From Kribbella pittospori (GTDB lineage: Bacteria > Actinomycetota > Actinomycetes > Propionibacteriales > Kribbellaceae), in contig NZ_SJKB01000014.1 of NCBI RefSeq assembly GCF_004331465.1, positions 1-64,000 on the forward strand: a stretch of DNA of 64,000 bases, given 5' to 3'. A program made the translations under genes and the position numbers. How positions within the stretch are numbered: the stretch's first letter is position 1; each line of letters begins with the position of its first letter. The notes under the pieces are model-generated. The model did not search any database and had not been told where the DNA came from. It saw only the letters and a list, made by a program, of their open reading frames with translations. Shown piece after piece: positions 17,112 to 25,195 of the stretch.

Positions 17112-18971
17112 TCAGAAGGCGGATTCGGGCAGGTCCATGATGTCGAGGTCGGTGAGCTCGGCCTTGATCCGCTCGGCCCGGACCGTCGGCATGGTGGAGC
17201 GGACGAACCACTGGGCCGCGGCCACCTTGCCGGTGTAGAAGTCGAGGTCGGCGGCGGAGAGCTCGCCACCCAGCTTGTCCAGCGCGACCTCGGCCTGCCG
17301 CAGCATGAGCCAGGAGCAGACCACGTCGCCGAGCACGTACAGGAGTCGTGAGGTGTTCAGGCCGACCTTGTAGATGTTGCGCGGGTCGCCGTTCTCCGCC
17401 TGCGGGTTGCTGGCCATCAGCGCCTGGCCCATCACACCCAGGATCTTCTGGGCGTCCTCCAGGCCCTTCGCCAGCAGGCCGCGCTCCTCCTTCAGCCGGC
17501 CGTTGCCGGCCTCGGAGGCGACGAAGCCCTGGATCTGCTCGGCCAGGTGGCCGAGCGCCTTGCCCTGGTCCTTGATGATCTTGCGGAAGAACAGGTCCTG
17601 GCCCTGGATCGCCGTGGTGCCCTCGTACAGGGTGTCGATCTTGGCGTCCCGGACGTACTGCTCGATCGGGTAGTCCTGCAGGAAGCCCGAGCCGCCGAAC
17701 GTCTGCAGCGACTCGGTGCCCAGCAGGGTCCACGACTTCTCCGAGCCATAGCCCTTCACCAGCGGCAGCAGCAGGTCGTTCACGCCCTCGGCGACCACGT
17801 CGTGCTCACCGGCGTACCGGGCCTGCTCCGCGCGGTCCTGGTACGTCGCCGTGAACAACACGAGCGCGCGCAGCGCCTCGGCGTACGCCTTCTGCGTCAT
17901 CAGAGACCGGCGAACGTCGGGGTGGTGGGTGATCGTGACCCGCGGCGCGTCCTTGGCCGGCTGGGTCAGGTCGGCGCCCTGCACGCGCTCCTTGGCATAC
18001 TCCAGCGCGTTCAGGTAGCCGGTGGACAGGGTGGCGATCGCCTTGGTGCCGACCATCATCCGCGCGTACTCGATCACCTGGAACATCTGCGCGATGCCGT
18101 CGTGCACCTCGCCGAGCAGCCAGCCCTTGGCCGGTACGCCGTCGCCGAAGGTGATCTCGCAGGTGGTGGACACCTTGATGCCCATCTTCTTCTCGACGTT
18201 CGTGACGAAGGCGCCGTTGCGCTCTCCGGTCAGCTCGCCGGTCTCCAGGTCGAAGTCGTACTTCGGGACCACGAACAGGCTCAGGCCCTTCGTGCCCGGA
18301 CCGCCGACGCCGTCGATGCCCTGCGGCCGCGCGAGCACCAGGTGGATGATGTTCTCGGTCAGGTCGTGCTCGCCCGAGGTGATGAACCGCTTGACGCCCT
18401 CGATCTGCCAGCTGCCGTCGTCCTGCAGCGTGGCCTTGGTGCGCCCGGCACCCACGTCGGAACCGGCGTCCGGCTCGGTCAGCACCATGGTGGCGCCCCA
18501 GCCGCGCTCGATGATGTGGTGCGCGATCTTCTGGTCGCGCTCGGTGCCGTTGCGCCAGAGCACGTGCGCGAAGTTCGGGCCGGCGGCGTACATGTGCACC
18601 GGCGGGTTGGCGCCGAGCACCAGCTCGGCGGCGGCCCAGCGCAGCGACGGTGGGGTCGGCTGTCCGCCCAGCTCGGCCGGCAACTCGAGCTTGAACCACT
18701 CGGCGTCCATGTAGGCGTGGTAGCTCTTCTTGAACGCCTCGGGCATCCGGACCTCGTGGGCCTCGGGGTCGAACACCGGCGGGTTGCGGTCGGCCTCGGT
18801 GAAGGACTCGGCGAGCTCGTGCTTGGCCAGCCGGTCGATCTCCGCCAGCACCTCACGCGCGGTGTCGACGTCCATGTCGGCGTACGGGCCCTGCCCGAGC
18901 ACCGCGTCACGGCCCAGGACCTCGAGCAGGTTGAACTCGATGTCCCGCAGATTCGACTTGTAGTGGTTCAC
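17112..18971 (-). CDS. FadE5-like acyl-CoA dehydrogenase
   Basis: 619 residues, longer than the usual 380-residue enzymes and matching the mycobacterial FadE5 type with its N- and C-terminal extensions. It performs FAD-dependent alpha,beta-dehydrogenation of acyl-CoA in beta-oxidation. Visible: MVLTEPDAGSDVG (flavin/substrate loop), RFITSGEHD, and the catalytic glutamate region DTLYEGTTAIQGQDL. Electrons would pass through ETF to EtfD, encoded at 48187-50346. The start at 18971 is followed by a normal family N terminus (MNHYKSNLRDIEFNLLEVL). A palindromic operator lies 53 bases upstream. Confidence 0.93.
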   Translation of the reverse strand: MNHYKSNLRDIEFNLLEVLGRDAVLGQGPYADMDVDTAREVLAEIDRLAKHELAESFTEADRNPPVFDPEAHEVRMPEAFKKSYHAYMDAEWFKLELPAELGGQPTPPSLRWAAAELVLGANPPVHMYAAGPNFAHVLWRNGTERDQKIAHHIIERGWGATMVLTEPDAGSDVGAGRTKATLQDDGSWQIEGVKRFITSGEHDLTENIIHLVLARPQGIDGVGGPGTKGLSLFVVPKYDFDLETGELTGERNGAFVTNVEKKMGIKVSTTCEITFGDGVPAKGWLLGEVHDGIAQMFQVIEYARMMVGTKAIATLSTGYLNALEYAKERVQGADLTQPAKDAPRVTITHHPDVRRSLMTQKAYAEALRALVLFTATYQDRAEQARYAGEHDVVAEGVNDLLLPLVKGYGSEKSWTLLGTESLQTFGGSGFLQDYPIEQYVRDAKIDTLYEGTTAIQGQDLFFRKIIKDQGKALGHLAEQIQGFVASEAGNGRLKEERGLLAKGLEDAQKILGVMGQALMASNPQAENGDPRNIYKVGLNTSRLLYVLGDVVCSWLMLRQAEVALDKLGGELSAADLDFYTGKVAAAQWFVRSTMPTVRAERIKAELTDLDIMDLPESAF

Positions 18972-19023
18972 AGGGTTCCCCTACCTCTTCGCAGCGCCAT
19001 ACTCACGAGTAACTTAAGTATAT

Positions 19024-19033
19024 ACCGGCCGGT
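19024..19033. promoter_or_regulatory. Palindromic operator ACCGGCCGGT between divergent genes
   Basis: The ten-base palindrome ACCGGCCGGT sits in a near-symmetric TATACCGGCCGGTAAT context, next to a second palindrome ACTTAAGT at 19012-19019. TACCN4GGTA-type sites are typical of TetR-family regulators of fatty-acid genes. It lies between the acyl-CoA dehydrogenase (minus) and the histidine phosphatase (plus). Confidence 0.65.
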
Positions 19034-19064
19034 AATGAAGGCAAAGTGAGATTAGGTGTGAGGT

Positions 19065-19586
19065 GTGACCACGACACTGATCTACGAGACCCACTCGACC
19101 ACCCTGGACAACGAGCGCGGCATCTCGACCGGATGGCTGCCGGGGCAGCTGTCGCAGGCCGGGATCCGGGAGGCGATCGCGATCGGCCCGCGCCGGCGCG
19201 ACGTCGATGTCGTCTTCAGCTCCGACCTGCGGCGGGCCGTCCACACGGTCGAGCTGGCCGGCCTGAGTGTGCCGCACTTCCAGGACTGGCGGCTCCGCGA
19301 GTGCAACTACGGCGAGCTGAACGGAGCGCGGTCGGGGGCACTCGAGCCGCGGGTCGGGCGCGTCGACACGCCGTTCCCCGGCGGGCAGAGCTATGCCGAC
19401 GTCCTCGAGCTGACCCGCTCGTTCCTGGCCGACATCAAGCGCTGGTACGACGGCCAGAAGGTGCTCGTGGTCGCCCACTCGGCGAACCGGTGGTCCTTCG
19501 AGCACCTTCTGGGTAGTCGTGCGCCGCTCGAGGAGCTGATCGCCGCCCCGTTCGACTGGAAGCCGGGCTGGGAGTACGAGTTCTAA
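19065..19586 (+). CDS. Histidine phosphatase-superfamily protein with an altered active site
   Basis: 173 residues with the phosphoglycerate-mutase-like fold: SSDLRRAVHTVEL, LRECNYGELNG, and the second catalytic histidine in VVAHSANRWSFEHLL. The usual LVRHGET is replaced by IYETHSTTLD, so the nucleophilic histidine is kept while the phosphate-binding Arg of RHG is lost. Activity may be weak, changed or absent. Start is a GTG at 19065, preceded by GAGGT. Confidence 0.78.
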   Translation: MTTTLIYETHSTTLDNERGISTGWLPGQLSQAGIREAIAIGPRRRDVDVVFSSDLRRAVHTVELAGLSVPHFQDWRLRECNYGELNGARSGALEPRVGRVDTPFPGGQSYADVLELTRSFLADIKRWYDGQKVLVVAHSANRWSFEHLLGSRAPLEELIAAPFDWKPGWEYEF

Positions 19587-19587
19587 C

Positions 19588-20502
19588 TCATGGGGTGTAC
19601 ACCGCTGCGCTGCCGTAGAGCTTCTGGGTGAACGCCGAGATGTAGGTGTGGGTGTCCGCCGACGTCAGGTTGTAGGTGAGGAAGACGCCGTACCCCTCGT
19701 CGACCGTGCGCTGGGCGAGGCCGGCGGCGGTCGACGAGCTTGTCGCGGTGTACGAGACGGCGGCCGGAGAGAGGCGGGCCTTCGACGTCGGGCCGCTCGG
19801 GACGCCCCAGGTGCCGTAGTACGGGTTCCAGGCGTAGTTGAAGGTGTTGGCGATGCTCTGGCCGTTGTACGTCAGCCGGTCCGCGGCCGGGCCGATGTCG
19901 TAGAGCGTGATCAGCTTGTTCGGCAGCTTCTGGCGGAGGGCCTGGACCAGGTAGACGAAGGAGAAGTCGTTCGGCTGGCCGGTGCCGTTGTTGCCGTACT
20001 CGGCGTACTCGTCGTCGAAGTCGATACCGTCCAGGCCGTACTGGTTGACCGCGTCGGCGAGTTCCTGGGCGAACGCGTCGGCGGCCTGCTGGGACGGGAA
20101 GTTCGCGAAGCCGGCGCCCTGGTGGTTGCCGAGGATCGACAGCAGGACCTTGATGCCCTTCTGCTGCAGCGGCCGGACCTGAGTGGCCACGTTGTCGAGC
20201 ACGTTCTGCACGTTCTCGTTGAAGGACAGATAGGCCTTCGTGCCGTCGTAGTTGATGTTGGCCGCGAAGATCACCGCGACGTCGAACACCTGTGCGCCAC
20301 CGCTGGCCAGCGTGTACTTCGCGACGTTCGTCATGGGTTCGTTGTTGACCTCGACGTACACCACCGAGATCGGGCCGGGCTTCCGGGCGCGGCACTTCTT
20401 CGGCTGCGCCTGGGCCGGCAGTGCGACCCCGGTGGTCGCCGCCGCGGTGCCCGCGGCCAGGGCTGACAACAGGGTCCTTCTCCGCATGAGCTGTGGACTC
20501 AT
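19588..20502 (-). CDS. Secreted endo-beta-N-acetylglucosaminidase, EndoH-type GH18
   Basis: 304 residues. A twin-arginine-like signal (MRRRTLLSALAAGTAAATTG, cleavage near AQAQ) is followed by the GH18 barrel. The catalytic motif LDGIDFDDEYAEYG carries the acid E165 and the assisting D163, as in Streptomyces EndoH. It cuts the chitobiose core of high-mannose N-glycans outside the cell. Two starts are possible, 20502 and 20487. It converges tail-to-tail with the phosphatase gene (one base between stops) and diverges from the transporter-anmK pair. Confidence 0.92.
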   Translation of the reverse strand: MSPQLMRRRTLLSALAAGTAAATTGVALPAQAQPKKCRARKPGPISVVYVEVNNEPMTNVAKYTLASGGAQVFDVAVIFAANINYDGTKAYLSFNENVQNVLDNVATQVRPLQQKGIKVLLSILGNHQGAGFANFPSQQAADAFAQELADAVNQYGLDGIDFDDEYAEYGNNGTGQPNDFSFVYLVQALRQKLPNKLITLYDIGPAADRLTYNGQSIANTFNYAWNPYYGTWGVPSGPTSKARLSPAAVSYTATSSSTAAGLAQRTVDEGYGVFLTYNLTSADTHTYISAFTQKLYGSAAVYTP

Positions 20503-20532
20503 CGATCGACTCCTCGTCAAAGGTGGGCGGTG

Positions 20533-20606
20533 CGCTATATCGGTTAAGTTCAATTCGCCGCCTGGCGGAAGGCGCAGGCGGCGAGTGGAGATAAACCGGT
20601 ATAGCG
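20533..20606. repeat. 74-bp nested imperfect palindrome
   Basis: Outer arms CGCTATATCGGTTAA (20533-20547) and TAAACCGGTATAGCG (20592-20606) match at 13 of 15 positions when inverted. Inner arms TCGCCGCCTG (20555-20564) and CAGGCGGCGA (20575-20584) match perfectly. Spacers are seven bases on both sides and the centre loop is ten, so the whole block is symmetric. It lies in the 286-base divergent gap between the EndoH-like gene and the transporter, which otherwise shows no gene. Confidence 0.8.
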
Positions 20607-20788
20607 TCACCGATCATCGATCGGCGCTCACCCGGTGTCAAGGCCTCCGGGACGGCCGCGGTACGTCGATGGTGACACCAGCGGCGCGGGGAAGGTTGCA
20701 TCCGGGTCGCGGTGCTGGTGACTGATAGACCAAGATGGATCCAGGGGGCGGGAGAAACCTACGGGGGTCAGGCAGGAGAGGACCCGAG

Positions 20789-22087
20789 GTGAGCACTCCA
20801 GCAGCAACCGGCCAGGTCGGTACGGCGCGGACGCGGCGATCACTGGTCGCCGGGACGGTCGGGAACTTCGTCGAGTGGTACGAGTTCGGCGCCTACGGGT
20901 TCTTCGCCACCGTGATCGCGGCGAACTTCTTCAGCAGTACGTCGACCAGCGACGCGGAGAGCCTGATCAAGACGTACGCGTCGTTCGCGCTGGCGTTCTT
21001 CTTCCGGCCGATCGGGGCCGCTGTCTTCGGCCGGGTCGGCGACCGGATCGGCCGGCGGCCGACGCTGATCCTGGTGCTGCTGCTGATGGCCGGGTCGACC
21101 ACGCTGATCGGCGTACTGCCGACGTACGAGACTGTTGGGGCGGCTGCGCCGTGGCTGCTGACGCTGGTGCGGGCGCTGCAGGGGTTGTCGGCCGGTGGCG
21201 AGTTCGGTGGCGCGGTGTCGATCATGACGGAGTTCGCGCCGAAGACGAAGCGTGGACTGTACGGCAGTTGGCAGTCGTTCACGGTCGCGCTCGGACTGCT
21301 CGCGGGGGCGGGGCTCGCGGCGATCCTGGCGACGACGTTGAGCGAGGAGGCGCTGAACGACTGGGGTTGGCGGGTGCCCTTCCTGGTCGCGCTGCCGCTC
21401 GGTCTGGTCGCGCTGTGGCTGCGGCTCAAGTTGGAGGAGACGCCGAACTTCGCGCGGGTCCAGGAGCGCGACCCCGAGCCGGCCGCGCCGGGCGAGGTGG
21501 CGAAGGCGATCGCCCTGGGCATCGGCCGGCTGATGGGCTGGTCGGCGGCCGGCTACACGTTCCTCGTCGTGATGCCGTCGTACTTGCAGGCCACCCTGAA
21601 CGCGACGTTCCAGCAGGCGCTCGTCGCGACGGTGCTGGCGAACCTCGGATTCGCGGTGTCGATCCTTCCGGCCGGGTGGTTGAGCGACCGGATCGGGCGG
21701 CGGCCAGTGATGGCGACCGGTGCGGCGCTGGTCGTCGTGCTCGCGTTGCCGTTGATGAATCTCTTGCAGGACAAGGATTCCGGGAACGCGGCCAAGGGGA
21801 TCGCGGTGTTCGTGGCCGGGCTGGTTGTCGGGCTGATGGCCGGGCCGGGGCCGGCGATGCTCGCGGAGATGTTCCCGACCCGGGCTCGGTACACCGGCCT
21901 CGGGCTGGCGTACTCGCTGTCGAATGCGGTGTTCTCCGGGTCGGCCGGACTCATCATCACCGAGTTGATCAAGCGGACCGACAACATCGACATTCCGGCC
22001 TGGTATGTGATGGTGACGTGTGCGGTGAGCGTTGGCGCGCTGCTCACCTTGCGAGGAGACGACCACCGACGGGAGTTGCGGGACTGA
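20789..22087 (+). CDS. MFS transporter, metabolite:H+ symporter subfamily
   Basis: About 432 residues with 12 predicted membrane spans. The NFVEWYEFGAYGFFATVIA first helix and RVGDRIGRRPTLI loop are typical of the metabolite:proton symporter group (ProP, KgtP, ShiA relatives). Substrate not assignable from sequence alone. I prefer GTG 20789, with GGAGAGG ahead of it, to the ATG at 20735. One base separates it from anmK, so import of a cell-wall or amino-sugar compound is a reasonable guess. Confidence 0.85.
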   Translation: MSTPAATGQVGTARTRRSLVAGTVGNFVEWYEFGAYGFFATVIAANFFSSTSTSDAESLIKTYASFALAFFFRPIGAAVFGRVGDRIGRRPTLILVLLLMAGSTTLIGVLPTYETVGAAAPWLLTLVRALQGLSAGGEFGGAVSIMTEFAPKTKRGLYGSWQSFTVALGLLAGAGLAAILATTLSEEALNDWGWRVPFLVALPLGLVALWLRLKLEETPNFARVQERDPEPAAPGEVAKAIALGIGRLMGWSAAGYTFLVVMPSYLQATLNATFQQALVATVLANLGFAVSILPAGWLSDRIGRRPVMATGAALVVVLALPLMNLLQDKDSGNAAKGIAVFVAGLVVGLMAGPGPAMLAEMFPTRARYTGLGLAYSLSNAVFSGSAGLIITELIKRTDNIDIPAWYVMVTCAVSVGALLTLRGDDHRRELRD

Positions 22088-22088
22088 C

Positions 22089-23249
22089 ATGCGAGTCATC
22101 GGCCTGATGTCCGGGACGTCGTACGACGCCATCGACGCTGCTGCGGCGGACCTGCGGCTGGACGGGGACGAGTTGGTGCTGACCCCGCTCGGGATGCTCA
22201 GCCAGCCGTACTCCGACGACCTGCGCGCCGCCGTGGCCGGGTCGTTGCCACCGGCAAGTACGTCGATGGAGCAGGTGTGCCGGCTGGACACGCGGATCGG
22301 GCAGGCGTTCGAGGATGTCGCTCGGCAGGCGGTTGAGCAGCTGTGTGGTGGGTACGCCGATCTGATCGTTTCGCATGGGCAGACGGTGTTCCACTGGGTC
22401 GACGGCGGCACGGTGCGCGGGACGTTGCAGTTGGGGCAGCCCGCCTGGATCGCTGAGGCGACCGGCATTCCGGTTGTGTCGGATCTGCGAGCCCGTGACG
22501 TTGCGGCTGGCGGGCAGGGTGCGCCGCTGGTCAGCATCATCGACGTGCTGTGGTTGCGCGGGCGGTCCGGCGTACCGATTGCTCTGAATCTTGGCGGGAT
22601 CGCGAACATCACCGTCGTACATGGTGAACCTGTTGCCTTTGACACCGGCCCGGCGAACGCGTTGATCGACGCGGTGGTGGCCGAGCTGACCGGTGGGCGG
22701 CTCGGGTTCGATGCGGATGGGGCGATGGCTGGGCGTGGGCAGGTGCATCCGGAGCTGTTCGGGCGGTTGATGGCCGAGCCGTACTACGAGCGGGCGGCGC
22801 CGAAGAGCACCGGGAAGGAGTTGTTCAATCTTTCCTATCTCGCTCGGGCATTGGACGGACTGCCGGATGTGCCGGCGGACGACCTGGTCGCGACGGTGAC
22901 CGCGTTGACGGCCCGGACCGTGGCGGACGCCGTACGACGGTATGGCGGGACCGAGGTGATCGCGTCCGGGGGTGGGATCCGCAACCCGGTGCTGATGCAT
23001 CTGCTGGCCGGGGAGCTGGGGGCGGTGCCGTTGCGCAGTACGGACGAGCTGGGATTGCCGTCGGCGGCGAAGGAGGCGTACGCGTTCGCCGTACTCGGGT
23101 TCCTGACGGCTCACGGGCTGGGTGGGACGGTGCCTAGCTGCACGGGGGCGCGGCACTCGAGTGTGCTCGGGTCGATCACCCCCGGACTGCGGGGACTGCC
23201 TGGGGCTGAGCCCGACGTGCGGCCTCCCGTGCGCCTCTTGATCCAGTGA
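22089..23249 (+). CDS. anmK: Anhydro-N-acetylmuramic acid kinase
   Basis: 386 residues, full family length. The N terminus GLMSGTSYDAIDAAAADL is the AnmK ATP-binding signature, followed by DLIVSHGQTVFHW (catalytic Asp region), LNLGGIANIT and FDTGPANALID. The enzyme opens 1,6-anhydro-MurNAc and phosphorylates it to MurNAc-6-phosphate during peptidoglycan recycling. ATG 22089 follows the transporter stop by one base. No MurQ etherase is in the window. Confidence 0.93.
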   Translation: MRVIGLMSGTSYDAIDAAAADLRLDGDELVLTPLGMLSQPYSDDLRAAVAGSLPPASTSMEQVCRLDTRIGQAFEDVARQAVEQLCGGYADLIVSHGQTVFHWVDGGTVRGTLQLGQPAWIAEATGIPVVSDLRARDVAAGGQGAPLVSIIDVLWLRGRSGVPIALNLGGIANITVVHGEPVAFDTGPANALIDAVVAELTGGRLGFDADGAMAGRGQVHPELFGRLMAEPYYERAAPKSTGKELFNLSYLARALDGLPDVPADDLVATVTALTARTVADAVRRYGGTEVIASGGGIRNPVLMHLLAGELGAVPLRSTDELGLPSAAKEAYAFAVLGFLTAHGLGGTVPSCTGARHSSVLGSITPGLRGLPGAEPDVRPPVRLLIQ

Positions 23250-23264
23250 CCCCACACTAGGACT

Positions 23265-23783
23265 GTGACGAGGTTGTTCGTGGTGACAGGTGCACCCGGG
23301 GCCGGGAAGACCACGGTCGTGCCGGAGCTGGTCCGGCTGAGCCCGGGAAACATGGTCGTGATGGACATGGACGAGTTACTGGACGATCACGGCCGGTTGC
23401 TCGGGATCAACATCGCCAGCCCGACCGCGGCGCCGATCTGGCCGGCGTACAACGCCCTGTGGCTGCGCATCACCGAGCTGATCCGGCGGTCCGGGATCCC
23501 GGTCCTGCTGCTGTCGCCGCTGTTGCCGGCGGAGCTGCCGGAGGGCCGATGGCTGCATCTGGACTGCTCGGATGCGGTACGCCGGAAGCGGCTGGCCGGG
23601 CGCGGTTGGCCCGAGGCGCAGATCGAGGAGGCGCTCGCGGACGCGGCCGAGATCCGCAAGCACGTACCGCGCTCGGTGCGCGGCGACGTGTCGCCGGAGC
23701 GGTCCGCGAGAAGCATCCTCGACTGGATCCGCGGCGAGCGCTTCGGCAAAACCCTGAGCCTCTGGGGCCGGCTCCGCAGTTGA
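23265..23783 (+). CDS. P-loop nucleotide kinase-like protein
   Basis: 172 residues. Walker A is GAPGAGKTT at residues 9-17, and MDMDELLDDHG could be the Walker B/acceptor region; a lid-like DCSDAVRRKRLAGRGW follows. This is the build of small-molecule kinases such as gluconate or shikimate kinase relatives; substrate unknown. GTG start at 23265, 15 bases after anmK, so probably in the same transcript. Confidence 0.75.
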   Translation: MTRLFVVTGAPGAGKTTVVPELVRLSPGNMVVMDMDELLDDHGRLLGINIASPTAAPIWPAYNALWLRITELIRRSGIPVLLLSPLLPAELPEGRWLHLDCSDAVRRKRLAGRGWPEAQIEEALADAAEIRKHVPRSVRGDVSPERSARSILDWIRGERFGKTLSLWGRLRS

Positions 23784-23810
23784 CGCCCATCGACGGTGGT
23801 CGCGGAGTGG

Positions 23811-23880
23811 GGTGCCGGGCTGGGGGTCGCGGAGTTGACCCTTCGGGTTGGGTGCCGGGCTGGGGGTCGCGGAGTTGACC
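23811..23880. repeat. 40-bp-period tandem direct repeat
   Basis: A 30-base unit starting GGTGCCGGGCTGGGGGTCGC is identical at 23811-23840 and 23851-23880, separated by the near-identical tails CTTCGGGTTG and TTCGAGTTGG. Weaker echoes (GGTCGCGGAGT at about 23798; GGGTCGCGG at 23902-23910) flank it. It fills the gap upstream of the MerR-clamp fusion gene. Two copies without a variable spacer: not a CRISPR. Confidence 0.8.
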
Positions 23881-23911
23881 TTCGAGTTGGTTCAGGGGTG
23901 AGGGTCGCGGC

Positions 23912-25195
23912 ATGACTTCGAGGTTGACGATCAGTGAGTTCGCCCGGCTGGTGGGACTGGCGCCGAGCGCCCTGCGGTTCTACGACGACTGCGGCCTGCT
24001 CCCGCCCGCGTCCGTGGACGGCTCCAACGGCTACCGCTACTACGCCCCGTCCCAGCAACCCCGCGCCCGCCTCCTGCGCGATCTCCGCGAGATCGACCTC
24101 CCGTTGGCCGAGGTCCGCCTGGCCCTGGACGCCGACCCCGCGGAGTTGGCGAGCCTCGTCCGCGCACACCTACGCACCGTCGAGGCCAAAACAGCCGCCG
24201 CCCGAGCCGCCGCCGAGCACCTCCTCACCCACCTGACAGCCGACCACACCCGGGTAGTCCTAGGCGGCCCTGAATTCGCCAGCGCCATCCGCCAAGTCGC
24301 GCCAGCCGCGGCAAACCCCACGAGCACGTGGGCCGCGTCACCCGCGCCCGGCCCGGCGTCGACCGCCTCAGCCGAGACGGCATCACCCGCGCCCGGCTCG
24401 GCGCCGTCCGCCCAGCCTCCGCGCTCGAGCGCCGCCTCGGCTACCACGACGTCCGCCACCTCGGGCATCGCGAGCTCAGATGCCGGCTCCTCTGGTGCAG
24501 CCTCCCGGGTTGCCTCCTCCAGTGGTGCCTCGACCTCCACTTCCTCTGACGCGGCCTCGGCCTCCACCGCCGCTGATCCCGCGATGTTGGCTGCGCTTGA
24601 TTGTGTGTTGGTTGAGGTGGGGGCGGATGAAGTGGTGTTTGTGGCGACGGATCGGTATCGGTTGGCGGTTCGGACTGTGCGGCCGGTGGAGTTTGGTGGG
24701 GCGGCGGGGCGGGTGCTGGTTCGGGCGGATGAGCTGGCCGGGCTGAGCCGGTGGGCGGCTGCGGGTGAGGTGGTCGAGCTCGAGATCCGCGGCGAGGGTG
24801 CGGTGATCGTGCGCGACGGGGAATCGCGCGAGATCGCGTTGGTGGACGCGGAGTACCCGGCGTACCAAGGGATCCTCGACGGCCTGGCTCCACCGGTGTG
24901 CCGGGTGGTCGTGGATCGGGCCGCGCTGCGGGCGGCCCTGGAGGGACGCGAGGTTGTTGCCTTTGACATCGGCTCGGGGGAGTTGCGGATCGATGGTGGC
25001 GAGCCGCTCGAGGTGATCGGATCCGGCGCGGCGCGGCTCGGGTTCACCGCGTCGTTGCTGGCGGCGGCGCTCGACGTGAGTGTCGGTCCCGACGTATTGC
25101 TCGAGATCTGCTCCCAGGACCGGCCGGTCGTCGTACGTTCGGCCGACCAGGGCACGTTCACCACGCTCGTCATGCCCGTCCGGCTGGACGGGTGA
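23912..25195 (+). CDS. MerR-family HTH fused to DNA polymerase III beta-clamp-like C-terminal region
   Basis: 427 residues in three parts. Residues 1-110 are a MerR winged helix with its coiled coil (TISEFARLVGLAPSALRFYD, GYRYYAP). Residues about 125-225 are a low-complexity linker of Ala, Ser, Thr and Pro. Residues about 228-427 resemble DnaN domains 2-3: VLVEVGADEVVFVATDRYRL matches the clamp signature, and the end LVMPVRLDG matches the clamp C terminus. Clamp domain 1 is missing, replaced by the HTH. Base usage shifts from C-rich to G/T-rich at the linker (about 24590). Its stop overlaps the MFS start as GTGA, so it probably controls the exporter and kinase downstream. The effector is unknown. 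Confidence 0.82.
   Translation: MTSRLTISEFARLVGLAPSALRFYDDCGLLPPASVDGSNGYRYYAPSQQPRARLLRDLREIDLPLAEVRLALDADPAELASLVRAHLRTVEAKTAAARAAAEHLLTHLTADHTRVVLGGPEFASAIRQVAPAAANPTSTWAASPAPGPASTASAETASPAPGSAPSAQPPRSSAASATTTSATSGIASSDAGSSGAASRVASSSGASTSTSSDAASASTAADPAMLAALDCVLVEVGADEVVFVATDRYRLAVRTVRPVEFGGAAGRVLVRADELAGLSRWAAAGEVVELEIRGEGAVIVRDGESREIALVDAEYPAYQGILDGLAPPVCRVVVDRAALRAALEGREVVAFDIGSGELRIDGGEPLEVIGSGAARLGFTASLLAAALDVSVGPDVLLEICSQDRPVVVRSADQGTFTTLVMPVRLDG

Noticed and set aside
23811..23880. Possible CRISPR-like array
   Set aside because: Only two full copies, the spacer segments are themselves nearly identical, and no cas genes are present.
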